From HR10 sp964615335 (GTDB taxonomy: Bacteria; Acidobacteriota; Blastocatellia; HR10): a DNA stretch of 64,000 bases. Of the stretch, positions 16,665-27,296 are shown one piece after another. The notes below the pieces were generated by a model, which was given only the letters and a program-made list of their open reading frames with translations, made no database searches and had not been told where the DNA came from. A program made the position numbers and the translations under genes. The stretch's first letter is position 1; every line of letters begins with the position of its first letter. Location of the stretch: NCBI GenBank assembly GCA_964615335.1, contig CAZTMT010000010.1, forward strand, positions 65,140 through 129,139, in the 5' to 3' direction.

Positions 16665-17585
16665 TCACGTCTCAAGAACCACGCGCGGCTGGATAGTGCC
16701 GCGCTCCGGAAGGCTCTCGCCGATGGCAACGAGCTGACCTCGGGAGTCCATCAGTCGCACGTAAGTGCGATGCCGAAAGGAGCGTCCGGGGATGGCTTGT
16801 CCACAAAGCACGCGGCGCACGTCGGCGTCCGAGAGGGAGAGAGCGGGCAGCTCGGGAAGCACTTCGGAGAGCGGGATGAGGGCTTCGGCGGCTCGGCCTT
16901 CGCGCGCGAGCGCCTCGAAGGCCTCCAGGGAAAGAGCCCGGTCGAGCGTGAACTCCCCGACGGCTGTGCGCACAAGCCCCCGTACGTGCGCCCCGCATCC
17001 CAGACGCTGCCCGATGTCGTGCACCAGGGCGCGCACATACGTGCCGGCCGAACACCGCACGCGGAAGGTGAACTCCGCCGTGCCATCGTCCCGACGGCAG
17101 AGGGTTGCTCCCGGCTCGCGCACAAGCTCCAGCTCCTGGATGCGCACGCGAATGGGTTCGCGTTCCACGCTCTGGCCGCGCCGGGCCAGCTCGTAGAGTC
17201 GGACGCCCGCCTTCTTTTTGGCCGAGTACATGGGAGGGATTTGCTGCAGCTCGCCCCGGAATTCCGCGAGCACGCGCTCCAGCTCTTCCTCCGAGATATG
17301 GGATGTATCCGCGGGAGGCGTCGTCGGTTTCCCTTCGGCGTCATAGGTTTCGGTGGCGAAGCCCAGACGCACGCGGACTCGGTATTCTTTATCCCGCGCC
17401 GTGAGGAATCGTTGGAGCCGCGCGGCCTTCCCCACGCAGAGCACGAGCACGCCGGTCGCAATCGGGTCCAGTGTCCCCGTATGCCCGACGCGCCGGATCC
17501 GCAGCGCGCGGCGCACGCGTTCGACGACATCGTGCGACGTCATCCCCGCCGGCTTATCCAGGACCAGAAGTCCGTGAAACTCCAT
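16665..17585 (-). CDS. truB: tRNA pseudouridine(55) synthase TruB
   Basis: The 306-residue product begins FHGLLVLDKPAGMTSHDVVERVRR, the classic TruB N-terminus. The catalytic aspartate is in GHTGTLDPIATGVL. TruB isomerises U55 in the T-loop of most elongator tRNAs. The C-terminal segment (ALSLSDADVRRVLCGQAIPGR...RLMDSRGQLVAIGE) is a small PUA-like domain. The ATG overlaps the TGA of the preceding gene by one base (TGATG), so the two are translationally coupled. It is the last gene of the minus-strand run that starts with carB. Confidence 0.95.
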   Translation of the reverse strand: MEFHGLLVLDKPAGMTSHDVVERVRRALRIRRVGHTGTLDPIATGVLVLCVGKAARLQRFLTARDKEYRVRVRLGFATETYDAEGKPTTPPADTSHISEEELERVLAEFRGELQQIPPMYSAKKKAGVRLYELARRGQSVEREPIRVRIQELELVREPGATLCRRDDGTAEFTFRVRCSAGTYVRALVHDIGQRLGCGAHVRGLVRTAVGEFTLDRALSLEAFEALAREGRAAEALIPLSEVLPELPALSLSDADVRRVLCGQAIPGRSFRHRTYVRLMDSRGQLVAIGESLPERGTIQPRVVLET

Positions 17586-19141
17586 CAGCCGTTCGCTCGC
17601 TCCCGATAGAGGACGCGTACTCCTTTCCGCCACTCTTCGGCAATTCCAATTTTATAGAACGGGACCTGGGGGTCAATCCAGCGCGCGACCTGATCGAACA
17701 TGCTGTGAAAGCGAAGAAGCGGCGCGATGACGAACACCTGGGTCGGCCGATCGGCGATCTCGATTCCCGGGAAATAGCCGCGTCGCGCGAAATCCCCGCG
17801 CCGCCGGTGCCATTCGATCTTGAGCCAATAGTCGAGAGCTTGCAGAGGCAACTCCGCATCCTCCTCCACCTTCAACTCCATGAGCACGAGCTGGCGCTCT
17901 TCGGTGATCCCGAGCAGGTCCACCCGTCCATACCCTTCGTCCCCATAGGCCGGGATCTGGGAGTAGAGGAACCGGGGATCCAGTCTCGGGTCCACGCGGC
18001 GCACATCCTGGCGGATGATCTCCTCCAGCCAACGTTCAGCCTGAAGGCGATAGAAGGGGTGAAACTTCTCCGAGCTCTCGGGATGGCGGATGCGCGCGAC
18101 CTCTTGCAGGAGGCGCTCGAAATCCTCCCAGTTCTCCCGCAACTTCTGCTTGCGCGCTCCTACACCGAACCAGAGTCCTCCGCCCCGAATGCGCGCGACC
18201 TCCAGACCGCGCAGAAGCAAGGATTCCTCCCGAGAGCCGGGACGCCGGCAGACGCGCAAAAGACCCGGAGCCAAAGCCAGCGCCCGATCGCGCAGCGGAT
18301 GTGGAGATGGCTCTCCCTGCGGGCGCGGAAGGCGCGCGCGGTTCGGATCCAACAATGCCCCCTGATCGAAAGGCGTCACGGCGATGAGCTTTCCCTCGGG
18401 CTCTTTGACTTCGTACAGTTCGATCCGGGGATTCTCACGACGCAGTGCCGTCAGGCGCCGCGCCAGGCGCTCAGCTCTCCCGAAGGGCGCAAGCAGCAGA
18501 AGGCGTTGTGCACCTTCTCCGTGTCTGGAGTGCACGGCGTGCTCCCACCAGATCGCTCCGGCCGTCACAAGCCCGTCAATGTGGGCCTGGGGCTCACCCG
18601 GATTCACGGCGATACCGATCGCGCGCTCCCCTCTGTGGCGCAGAATCAGCCTCGTGTATATGCCCGAGAGATGTCGCGCATCGTCCCGATGAGTAGCCGC
18701 ATATTCGATGCGCGCTCCCAGCTCCCGCTGAAGCACCTGGCATATCCTGGACTCAAAAGCGCGCCGCCGAGAGTGCGCATCTTCTTCGTCCGATTCGTCC
18801 GAGCGCTCCTGATCGGGCCGGATCTCCAGCGTGTGCGTCTGCCGCCCCCAGTGCCGACTGAGGCGCAGGCGCAGCCGCTCCCCTGCAATCTCATAGGCCT
18901 CGATCCGCCAGCATTCGGAGAAATCATCGCCCCGAAGGGTGAAAATCAGCTTCCCGAACTCCAGAGTGACCGAAAGGCGTTCCCCTGTCACCGAAGCTAG
19001 CGGCAGGCCATCGAGTTGGCACATCCACTGGGACCGGCGGGTGAGGAAAGCCGAGATGTCATACAGGGCTTGGGCGAGGTCACCGATCACAGCGGGAAGG
19101 CACTCCGAAAGGACTGCTCCTCTTGTCGAAATCTCTCGCAA
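17585..19141 (-). CDS. Uncharacterised protein with C-terminal PD-(D/E)XK-like region
   Basis: The product is about 518 residues and I do not recognise a named family. The N-terminal half is mixed alpha/beta (LSVTLEFGKLIFTLRGDDFSECWRIEAYEI) and has no signal peptide. Near the C-terminus, GYGRVDLLGITEERQLVLMELKVEEDAELPLQALDYWLKI has the D-x(n)-E-x-K spacing of restriction-like or Holliday-type nucleases. Immediately before it is YSQIPAYGDEG. A DNA-related role fits the position between topA and truB, but this is inference. The start is uncertain: TTG 19141 lies 14 bases after the topA stop; GTG 19090 is an alternative. The ending is coupled to truB. Confidence 0.55.
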   Translation of the reverse strand: MREISTRGAVLSECLPAVIGDLAQALYDISAFLTRRSQWMCQLDGLPLASVTGERLSVTLEFGKLIFTLRGDDFSECWRIEAYEIAGERLRLRLSRHWGRQTHTLEIRPDQERSDESDEEDAHSRRRAFESRICQVLQRELGARIEYAATHRDDARHLSGIYTRLILRHRGERAIGIAVNPGEPQAHIDGLVTAGAIWWEHAVHSRHGEGAQRLLLLAPFGRAERLARRLTALRRENPRIELYEVKEPEGKLIAVTPFDQGALLDPNRARLPRPQGEPSPHPLRDRALALAPGLLRVCRRPGSREESLLLRGLEVARIRGGGLWFGVGARKQKLRENWEDFERLLQEVARIRHPESSEKFHPFYRLQAERWLEEIIRQDVRRVDPRLDPRFLYSQIPAYGDEGYGRVDLLGITEERQLVLMELKVEEDAELPLQALDYWLKIEWHRRRGDFARRGYFPGIEIADRPTQVFVIAPLLRFHSMFDQVARWIDPQVPFYKIGIAEEWRKGVRVLYRERANG

Positions 19142-19155
19142 GCCCCGAGCGCCCC

Positions 19156-21654
19156 TCAAGCGCGCGTTTCTACGGGCTCGGCGACCGTCGTGTCTTCTCT
19201 GGAAGAGACCGTCTCGCGATAGGTGCACTCGGGCCGGTGGCAATACCGGATGCGCCCCTGACGTCGCGTCGTCTTCTCCAGCAGGAAGCTGGCTCCGCAC
19301 TGCGGGCACTCCTGCGCGACCGGTTGATCCCATACGGTGAAGGTGCATGTGGGATAGGCGCTGCATCCGTAAAATGTCCGACCGCGACGCGAGCGTCGCC
19401 GAACCAGCTCCCCGCGGCATTCGACCCTCGGGCAGGGAATGCCCAGCGTCTCCACTTTCCGGTAAGAGCAGGCCGGACGCCGGCTGCAGACGATATACTC
19501 CCCGTATGGACCATGTTTGGCGACAAGCGGCGCTCCGCATTCCGGGCACGTTTCGTCAAGAAGGCGATCGGGAGCGGCCACCCGACCGTCTTTCTGAATA
19601 CGGCGCGTGTTCGTACAGTGGGGATATCCCGTGCACGCGAGGAAGTTCCCGAAGCGTCCTCGCTTGAGGGTCATCGGACGTCCGCACTTCTCGCAGGTGA
19701 TCTCCTCCTGCGGGGGCTCATCCTCGGAGACTCCCGCGTTCGCGTCGGAGGTCATCTTGCGCGTCGCTCCGCATTGAGGGCAGGCCAGGAACGGCCCGTA
19801 CCGCCCGACCTTCTTCACCAAAAGCGCTCCGCATTCCGGACAGGCCGTATCGGTCTCGACCCCCTCTCGGACGTTCTCCATCTGCTGTTCGGCGCGCGCC
19901 AGATCCGCGGCGAATTTCGCGTAGAAGTCCTTGAGGACCTTGACCCAGCTTGTGCGCCCTTCCTCGATCTGGTCCAGCTCCTCTTCCATCTCCGCCGTGT
20001 AGGTGACGTCGAAGATGTCCGTGAAATTTTCGACCAGCAGGTCGCAGACGAGTCGTCCGAGTTCGGTCGGCTTGAAGCGCCCCTTCACTTTCTGAACGTA
20101 GTCGCGATCTTGAATGATGCTCAGGATCTGCGCGTACGTCGAAGGGCGCCCGATGCCGTTCTCTTCCAGCGCCTTGACGAGCGTCGCCTCTGTGTAGCGA
20201 GGTGGGGGTGTTGTGAAATGCTGCTCGGGCCGGATCTCGTTGACCTTCAGTCGCTCTCCCACTTCGACCTGAGGCAGGGAGACGGCCTCCTCCTCCGGCT
20301 CTTCTTTTTCCTCTTTCTCCTCTTTGACCTCTTCGTAGACGCTCAAAAAGCCGGGGAACTTCAGCACAGAACCCGTCGCGCGAAACAGGCACTCGCCGGC
20401 GCGGATCTCCAGAATCGTCTGGTCGAAGAGAGCCGGTTTCATCTGCGAGGCGACGAATCGCTGCCAGATGAGCCGATAGAGCGCCAGCTCATCGCGGCTC
20501 AGATAGGGCGCGACCTGTTCGGGAGTTCGAAAGACCGAGGTCGGGCGAATCGCCTCATGAGCATCCTGGGCGTCCTTCTTCGAACGATAGAGATGGGGCT
20601 GCTCGGGGAGGAAATCCGAACCGTATCGTTCGGCGATGAAGCGTCGCACGTCGGCCAGAGCCGGCTCCGCCACGCGCGTCGAGTCCGTGCGCATGTAGGT
20701 GATCAGTCCGACGCTCCCTTCCGGTCCCAGCTCCACCCCTTCGTAGAGCCTCTGGGCCAACTGCATCGTCTTTTTGACCGGAAAGCGCAGCCGACGCGAC
20801 GCCTCCTGCTGCAATGTGCTCGTCGTGAAAGGAGGCGAGGGATGGCGCTTCTTCTCCTTCGTCTCCACGGAGGAGACGACGAACTCGCTCGTGCGGAGTT
20901 GCTCGACGATCTCGCGCGCTTCTGCTTCGGAGCGAATGTGTCGTTCGGTCGGGCGCTCTCCCTGATCGAAATCGCTTGTCTTGACGTTCTTGTCGCCGAT
21001 GCGCACGAGCCGCGCCGTGAAGGCGGGCTCGCGGGATGCCGAGAGATGCGCCACGATCGTCCAATACTCGGTCGGGACGAAGCGCTCGATCTCGCGTTCC
21101 CGTTCGACAATCAACCGCAAGGCGACCGATTGCACGCGTCCGGCCGAAAGACCCCACCGCACCTTCTTCCACAGGAGCGGACTCACGAGATAGCCCACAA
21201 GCCGATCCAGAATCCGGCGCGCTTGTTGCGCCTCGACCTTATGCGGATCAATCTGTCCGGGGTTCCGAAACGCCTCCCGGACAGCGCCTGGAGTGATCTC
21301 GTGCAGGAGGACCCGATAGACCGGCTTCTTCTCCTGCGGGCCGACCAGCTCTTCCTTCAAGTGATGACAGATGGCTTCGCCTTCCCGATCGGGATCGGCC
21401 GCCAGATAGATCTCCTCAGCCTGCCGCGCCGCCCGCCGAAGTTCTGAGAGGATCTTGCGGTTGTTCTTCTTGATCTCATCGGGGATGATGACATAAGTTG
21501 GGCGGAAGTCGTTCTCGATGTCCACGCCCAATTCCTTCTCCGGCAGGTCCTTGATGTGCCCGACCGAGGCCATGACCGTGAAGTCCTGACCCAGATACTT
21601 GTGGATCGTCTTGGCCTTGGCGGGCGATTCGACGATGACGAGCTTCTTGGCCAT
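19156..21654 (-). CDS. topA: DNA topoisomerase I
   Basis: The 832-residue type IA topoisomerase relaxes negative supercoils. The Toprim domain is at the N-terminus (VIVESPAKAKTI and AADPDREGEAI). The active tyrosine is in LITYMRTDSTR near residue 310. The C-terminal third carries five four-cysteine zinc-ribbon units. They start CPECGALLV, CEKCGRPM, CPECGAPLV, CPRVECRGEL and CPQCGASFL. E. coli has three such C4 motifs, so this is an extended tail. The gene begins one base after the dprA stop, so dprA and topA are co-transcribed. Confidence 0.95.
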   Translation of the reverse strand: MAKKLVIVESPAKAKTIHKYLGQDFTVMASVGHIKDLPEKELGVDIENDFRPTYVIIPDEIKKNNRKILSELRRAARQAEEIYLAADPDREGEAICHHLKEELVGPQEKKPVYRVLLHEITPGAVREAFRNPGQIDPHKVEAQQARRILDRLVGYLVSPLLWKKVRWGLSAGRVQSVALRLIVEREREIERFVPTEYWTIVAHLSASREPAFTARLVRIGDKNVKTSDFDQGERPTERHIRSEAEAREIVEQLRTSEFVVSSVETKEKKRHPSPPFTTSTLQQEASRRLRFPVKKTMQLAQRLYEGVELGPEGSVGLITYMRTDSTRVAEPALADVRRFIAERYGSDFLPEQPHLYRSKKDAQDAHEAIRPTSVFRTPEQVAPYLSRDELALYRLIWQRFVASQMKPALFDQTILEIRAGECLFRATGSVLKFPGFLSVYEEVKEEKEEKEEPEEEAVSLPQVEVGERLKVNEIRPEQHFTTPPPRYTEATLVKALEENGIGRPSTYAQILSIIQDRDYVQKVKGRFKPTELGRLVCDLLVENFTDIFDVTYTAEMEEELDQIEEGRTSWVKVLKDFYAKFAADLARAEQQMENVREGVETDTACPECGALLVKKVGRYGPFLACPQCGATRKMTSDANAGVSEDEPPQEEITCEKCGRPMTLKRGRFGNFLACTGYPHCTNTRRIQKDGRVAAPDRLLDETCPECGAPLVAKHGPYGEYIVCSRRPACSYRKVETLGIPCPRVECRGELVRRRSRRGRTFYGCSAYPTCTFTVWDQPVAQECPQCGASFLLEKTTRRQGRIRYCHRPECTYRETVSSREDTTVAEPVETRA

Positions 21655-21655
21655 A

Positions 21656-22768
21656 TCACCGCTTCTTCACAAACTGCTTCCCCGGCAACTGTCTGATTTT
21701 ATCTTTCACCTCCAGTTCGAGCAAGACGCGCATCAGCTCGGGTACGACCAGGCCGCTTCGGACCAGCAGCTCGTCCAGGTGCATGGGCGTTTCGAAGCTG
21801 AGCAGCTCGAGCACGCGCTGTTCGCTCTCACCGAGCGGTAGCTCCGGCTGAAGGGCTGGGGCTGTCTCCGACTCGCGGCGCAGGATCTCCCGCCGAATGT
21901 CCAGGGGAAGCTCCTCGACAATATCCCGCCAGTATTGAACGAGCTTCGCTCCGCATTTGATGAGATAGTTCGGCCCGTGGCTTTGGGGCGAAGTGATCGG
22001 GCCGGGAACGGCGAAGACCTCGCGGTCTTGCTCAAGGGCCAGACGGGCCGTGATGAGGGAGCCGCTGCGCTCGGCCGCCTCGACGACGACAACCCCCAGA
22101 CTCATCCCGCTGATGATCCGATTCCGGAAGGGGAAGTTTTGCGCGAGCGGGGGCACCCCCAGGGGGAATTCCGTCAGAAGGACCCCGCGCTCGCGAATCC
22201 GCTCGGCCAACCCACGATGCTCCCAGGGATACAGGACATCCAGCCCCGTGCCGAGGACAGCGACGGTCTTCCCTTCGGCTTCGAGAGCCCCGCGATGGGC
22301 GGCTGCGTCAATGCCTCGTGCGAAGCCCGAGACGATGACTACCCCCCGGCGCGCCAGCTCGCGCGCCAGCTCCGTCGCCACGTTCATCCCGTAAGGGGAG
22401 GGCCGGCGCGTCCCCACGATCGCGAGCAAGGGCGCGGTGAGCACGTCCACATCCCCAAGAGCATAGAGGACGATCGGGGGATCATAGATCTGACGAAGCA
22501 GAGGGGGGTACCGCGGGTCCTCGAGCGTGAGGACTTCGGCCCCCATCTTCTTCACTTTCGCCCACTCCTTCTCGGCACGGCGCCGAGATTCCTCCGACTG
22601 GATCCGTTCGATCGTCTCCTCCTCTAACCCGAAGGCCTGCAGCTCCGCGCGCGAAGCCGCCAGGACGCCGGTCGGAGAACCGAAGCGCTCCAGCAGGCGT
22701 CCGGCCGTGCGCGACCCGATGCCGGTCACCAGGCTCAGGGCGAGCCAATCCTGCACATCCGCCCTCAT
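21656..22768 (-). CDS. dprA: DNA-processing protein DprA/Smf
   Basis: The 370-residue product has an N-terminal helix-hairpin-helix-like region (SLVTGIGSRTAGRLLERFGSP). The DprA Rossmann core follows (IVGTRRPSPYGMNVATELARELARRGVVIVSGFARGIDAAAHRGAL). A C-terminal winged-helix domain is present (SEQRVLELLSFETPMHLDELLVRSGL). DprA loads RecA on incoming single-stranded DNA during natural transformation. The dprA-topA pairing is common in bacteria. The ATG at 22768 follows GGGGAG with normal spacing; a longer frame upstream is not conserved. Other competence genes are not in this window. Confidence 0.92.
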   Translation of the reverse strand: MRADVQDWLALSLVTGIGSRTAGRLLERFGSPTGVLAASRAELQAFGLEEETIERIQSEESRRRAEKEWAKVKKMGAEVLTLEDPRYPPLLRQIYDPPIVLYALGDVDVLTAPLLAIVGTRRPSPYGMNVATELARELARRGVVIVSGFARGIDAAAHRGALEAEGKTVAVLGTGLDVLYPWEHRGLAERIRERGVLLTEFPLGVPPLAQNFPFRNRIISGMSLGVVVVEAAERSGSLITARLALEQDREVFAVPGPITSPQSHGPNYLIKCGAKLVQYWRDIVEELPLDIRREILRRESETAPALQPELPLGESEQRVLELLSFETPMHLDELLVRSGLVVPELMRVLLELEVKDKIRQLPGKQFVKKR

Positions 22769-22822
22769 GGTCTTTCTCTCCCCTTCTCGGAAAAGCGGAT
22801 CTCGCCTTCCCGTCCGCAAGCC

Positions 22823-23476
22823 TCACGGGAGTTTATCAGAGGCCGTGGGAGACAGCAATGAATGCTTGCGCTCTCTGGGAGCACACGACTCTCCTCGAGT
22901 CCCGAAGAGCCAATCCATCAGCGGTGTCGTCACGCCGAAGCGCGCGCGTTCGTCTCGGTGATGATGGAGCCGATGGTGTCGCCTCATGTACCGCATCCAC
23001 GCCGTGCGGGGCCTTCCGCAATGGGCCGAATAATGGGCGAATTCGTAGAACAGATATCCCCCCCATAGGCCGAGGAGCGAGGCCACGGCCTTCGTCCCCG
23101 ATCCGAACGCGCCCCAGAAGAAGAGAAAGAAGAGAAGGCTCAGCGATGCGCTCGCCGAGAAACGAATGAACAGAGATTCGATGCGATGCGACGCCTCATG
23201 ATGGATCCCGTGAGCGCGGTGGAGAAAAGCGCGCAGGCGCGCCGATCGCGTCCGAGCGTGAAGCCCTCGGTGGAATCCGTATTCGAGCGCAGGCCACAGG
23301 AGCAGGCCGAGCAGGAAAAAGCGCGGGAACACCTTCACGGCCGAGGGCGAGCTGAGCAGCACTCCGGTCCCCAGGGCGATCCCACCAAAGAGGTAGAAGA
23401 AGAAAGGACGGAAGTGAGCGCGGCAGATACGGAGCCATCCGGGCGCTGTCATCACCTCCTCGTGCGGCGCCCTCAT
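22823..23476 (-). CDS. Fatty acid hydroxylase/sterol desaturase-type membrane protein
   Basis: This 217-residue integral membrane protein has three or four hydrophobic segments. It carries the histidine clusters of the fatty acid hydroxylase superfamily: HRGLH near 80, HGIHHEASH near 100, HYSAH near 155 and HRLHHH near 179. These bind a di-iron centre for hydroxylation or desaturation of lipids. The first residues (MRAPHEEVMTAPGW) are uncertain: ATG 23476 has GGAGG ten bases upstream; a second ATG is at 23452. It lies between tRNA-Sec and dprA, possibly on the same transcript. The substrate is unknown. Confidence 0.75.
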   Translation of the reverse strand: MRAPHEEVMTAPGWLRICRAHFRPFFFYLFGGIALGTGVLLSSPSAVKVFPRFFLLGLLLWPALEYGFHRGLHARTRSARLRAFLHRAHGIHHEASHRIESLFIRFSASASLSLLFFLFFWGAFGSGTKAVASLLGLWGGYLFYEFAHYSAHCGRPRTAWMRYMRRHHRLHHHRDERARFGVTTPLMDWLFGTRGESCAPRERKHSLLSPTASDKLP

Positions 23477-23499
23477 GAGAACACATCCTCCCCTGTGAT

Positions 23500-23597
23500 T
23501 GGCGGAGGCGCGTGGGAATCGAACCCACCGGCGCTGGCTCTCGCCCTCGCCCACCGGGTTTGAAGCCCGGGGGAGTCACCAGACCCCATTCGCCTCC
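23500..23597 (-). tRNA. selC: Selenocysteine tRNA (anticodon UCA)
   Basis: Read on the minus strand this is a 98-base tRNA with an encoded CCA. The acceptor stem GGAGGCG pairs with CGCCTCC, and the 3' end is GCCA. The D-stem is six base pairs (GGGGTC with GACTCC, one G-U pair) with a four-base loop. That is diagnostic of tRNA-Sec. The anticodon arm is CCGGG-CTTCAAA-CCCGG, giving anticodon TCA (UCA) that reads UGA. The long variable arm folds as GGCG/CGCC and GGC/GCC around GAGA, and the T arm is GTGGG-TTCGATT-CCCAC. The eighth acceptor pair is an A-G mismatch, a small departure from the 8+5 layout. The gene lies directly downstream of a selenoprotein gene. Confidence 0.93.
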
Positions 23598-23663
23598 GCA
23601 CGCTTGTCGGAGTCCTCGGGCGCGCTCCGTCGTCTCGGATCGCGCTCGGAGGGCTCACACTGT

Positions 23664-23684
23664 CGCCGACCGAACCGGTCGGCG
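23664..23684 (-). other. Nine-base-pair hairpin after the selenoprotein stop codon
   Basis: On the minus strand CGCCGACCG, a three-base loop and CGGTCGGCG form a perfect nine-base-pair stem ten bases after the selenoprotein stop. There is no U-tract. It may end or stabilise the selenoprotein transcript, or protect the 5' side of a tRNA precursor, because tRNA-Sec starts 67 bases later. Confidence 0.4.
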
Positions 23685-23694
23685 CTCACACCCC

Positions 23695-23919
23695 TCAGGT
23701 GCCTCCGAAGCCGATCGTCACCCGTTCCCCTTCCACGATCACCGGCACGCTGCGCTTCCCGCCTGAGTACCGGAGCATCTGCTCGAGCGCCGATTCGTCC
23801 TTCTGCACGTTGAAGTATCGGACCTCGTAGCCACGTTGGCCGTAATCCTCACGGGCGGCCGTCGTGTACGGTCAGGTATCCTTGCCGAAGATGAGCACGA
23901 TGTTCTTCTTCTGCTCCAT
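23695..23919 (-). CDS. Glutaredoxin-like selenoprotein (UXX-star type; in-frame UGA = Sec16)
   Basis: Reading through one TGA (codon 16, bases 23872-23874) gives a continuous 74-residue protein. It starts MEQKKNIVLIFGKDT, then U, then PYTTAAREDYGQRGYEV. The centre is YFNVQKDESALEQML, and the end is KRSVPVIVEGERVTIGFGG. This is a glutaredoxin/thioredoxin fold with a redox motif U-P-Y-T where relatives have C-P-Y-C or C-x-x-T. The cis-proline is present in RSVPVIV. It matches the small glutaredoxin-like selenoproteins known as the UXX-star group. A GGGAGG lies seven bases before the ATG. The gene follows carB by 28 bases and precedes tRNA-Sec. As annotated without Sec it would stop at codon 16 and be missed. 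The redox partner is unknown. Confidence 0.88.
23840..23871 (-). promoter_or_regulatory. Candidate bacterial SECIS hairpin immediately after the Sec UGA
   Basis: Directly 3' of the UGA the mRNA can fold with CCGTA-CACG pairing to CGTG and, across a five-base bulge, to TACGG. The apical loop is ACGGCCGCC and contains the GGC typical of bacterial SECIS tops. The loop is only about 9-12 bases from the UGA, shorter than usual. So it is a candidate SelB-binding element, not a certain one. Confidence 0.5.
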
Positions 23920-23947
23920 AGGCTTTCCTCCCGGCTCTCGCTGCGGC

Positions 23948-27178
<3,231 letters not shown>

Positions 27179-27296
27179 AGAACCCGACGCTCCCTCTCAG
27201 CGTAAAAGAAGAGTATGGCGCAGACCCCTGGAGAGGGCAAGAGGGGAAGGCCCGCAGACGGGGTCGGGAGCTTGCTCGGACGCCGGGAGCCCGGGT

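Noticed and set aside
19123..21447. A 774-codon plus-strand frame over topA
   Set aside because: Antisense to topA, whose motifs and zinc ribbons are intact; no plus-strand domain seen.
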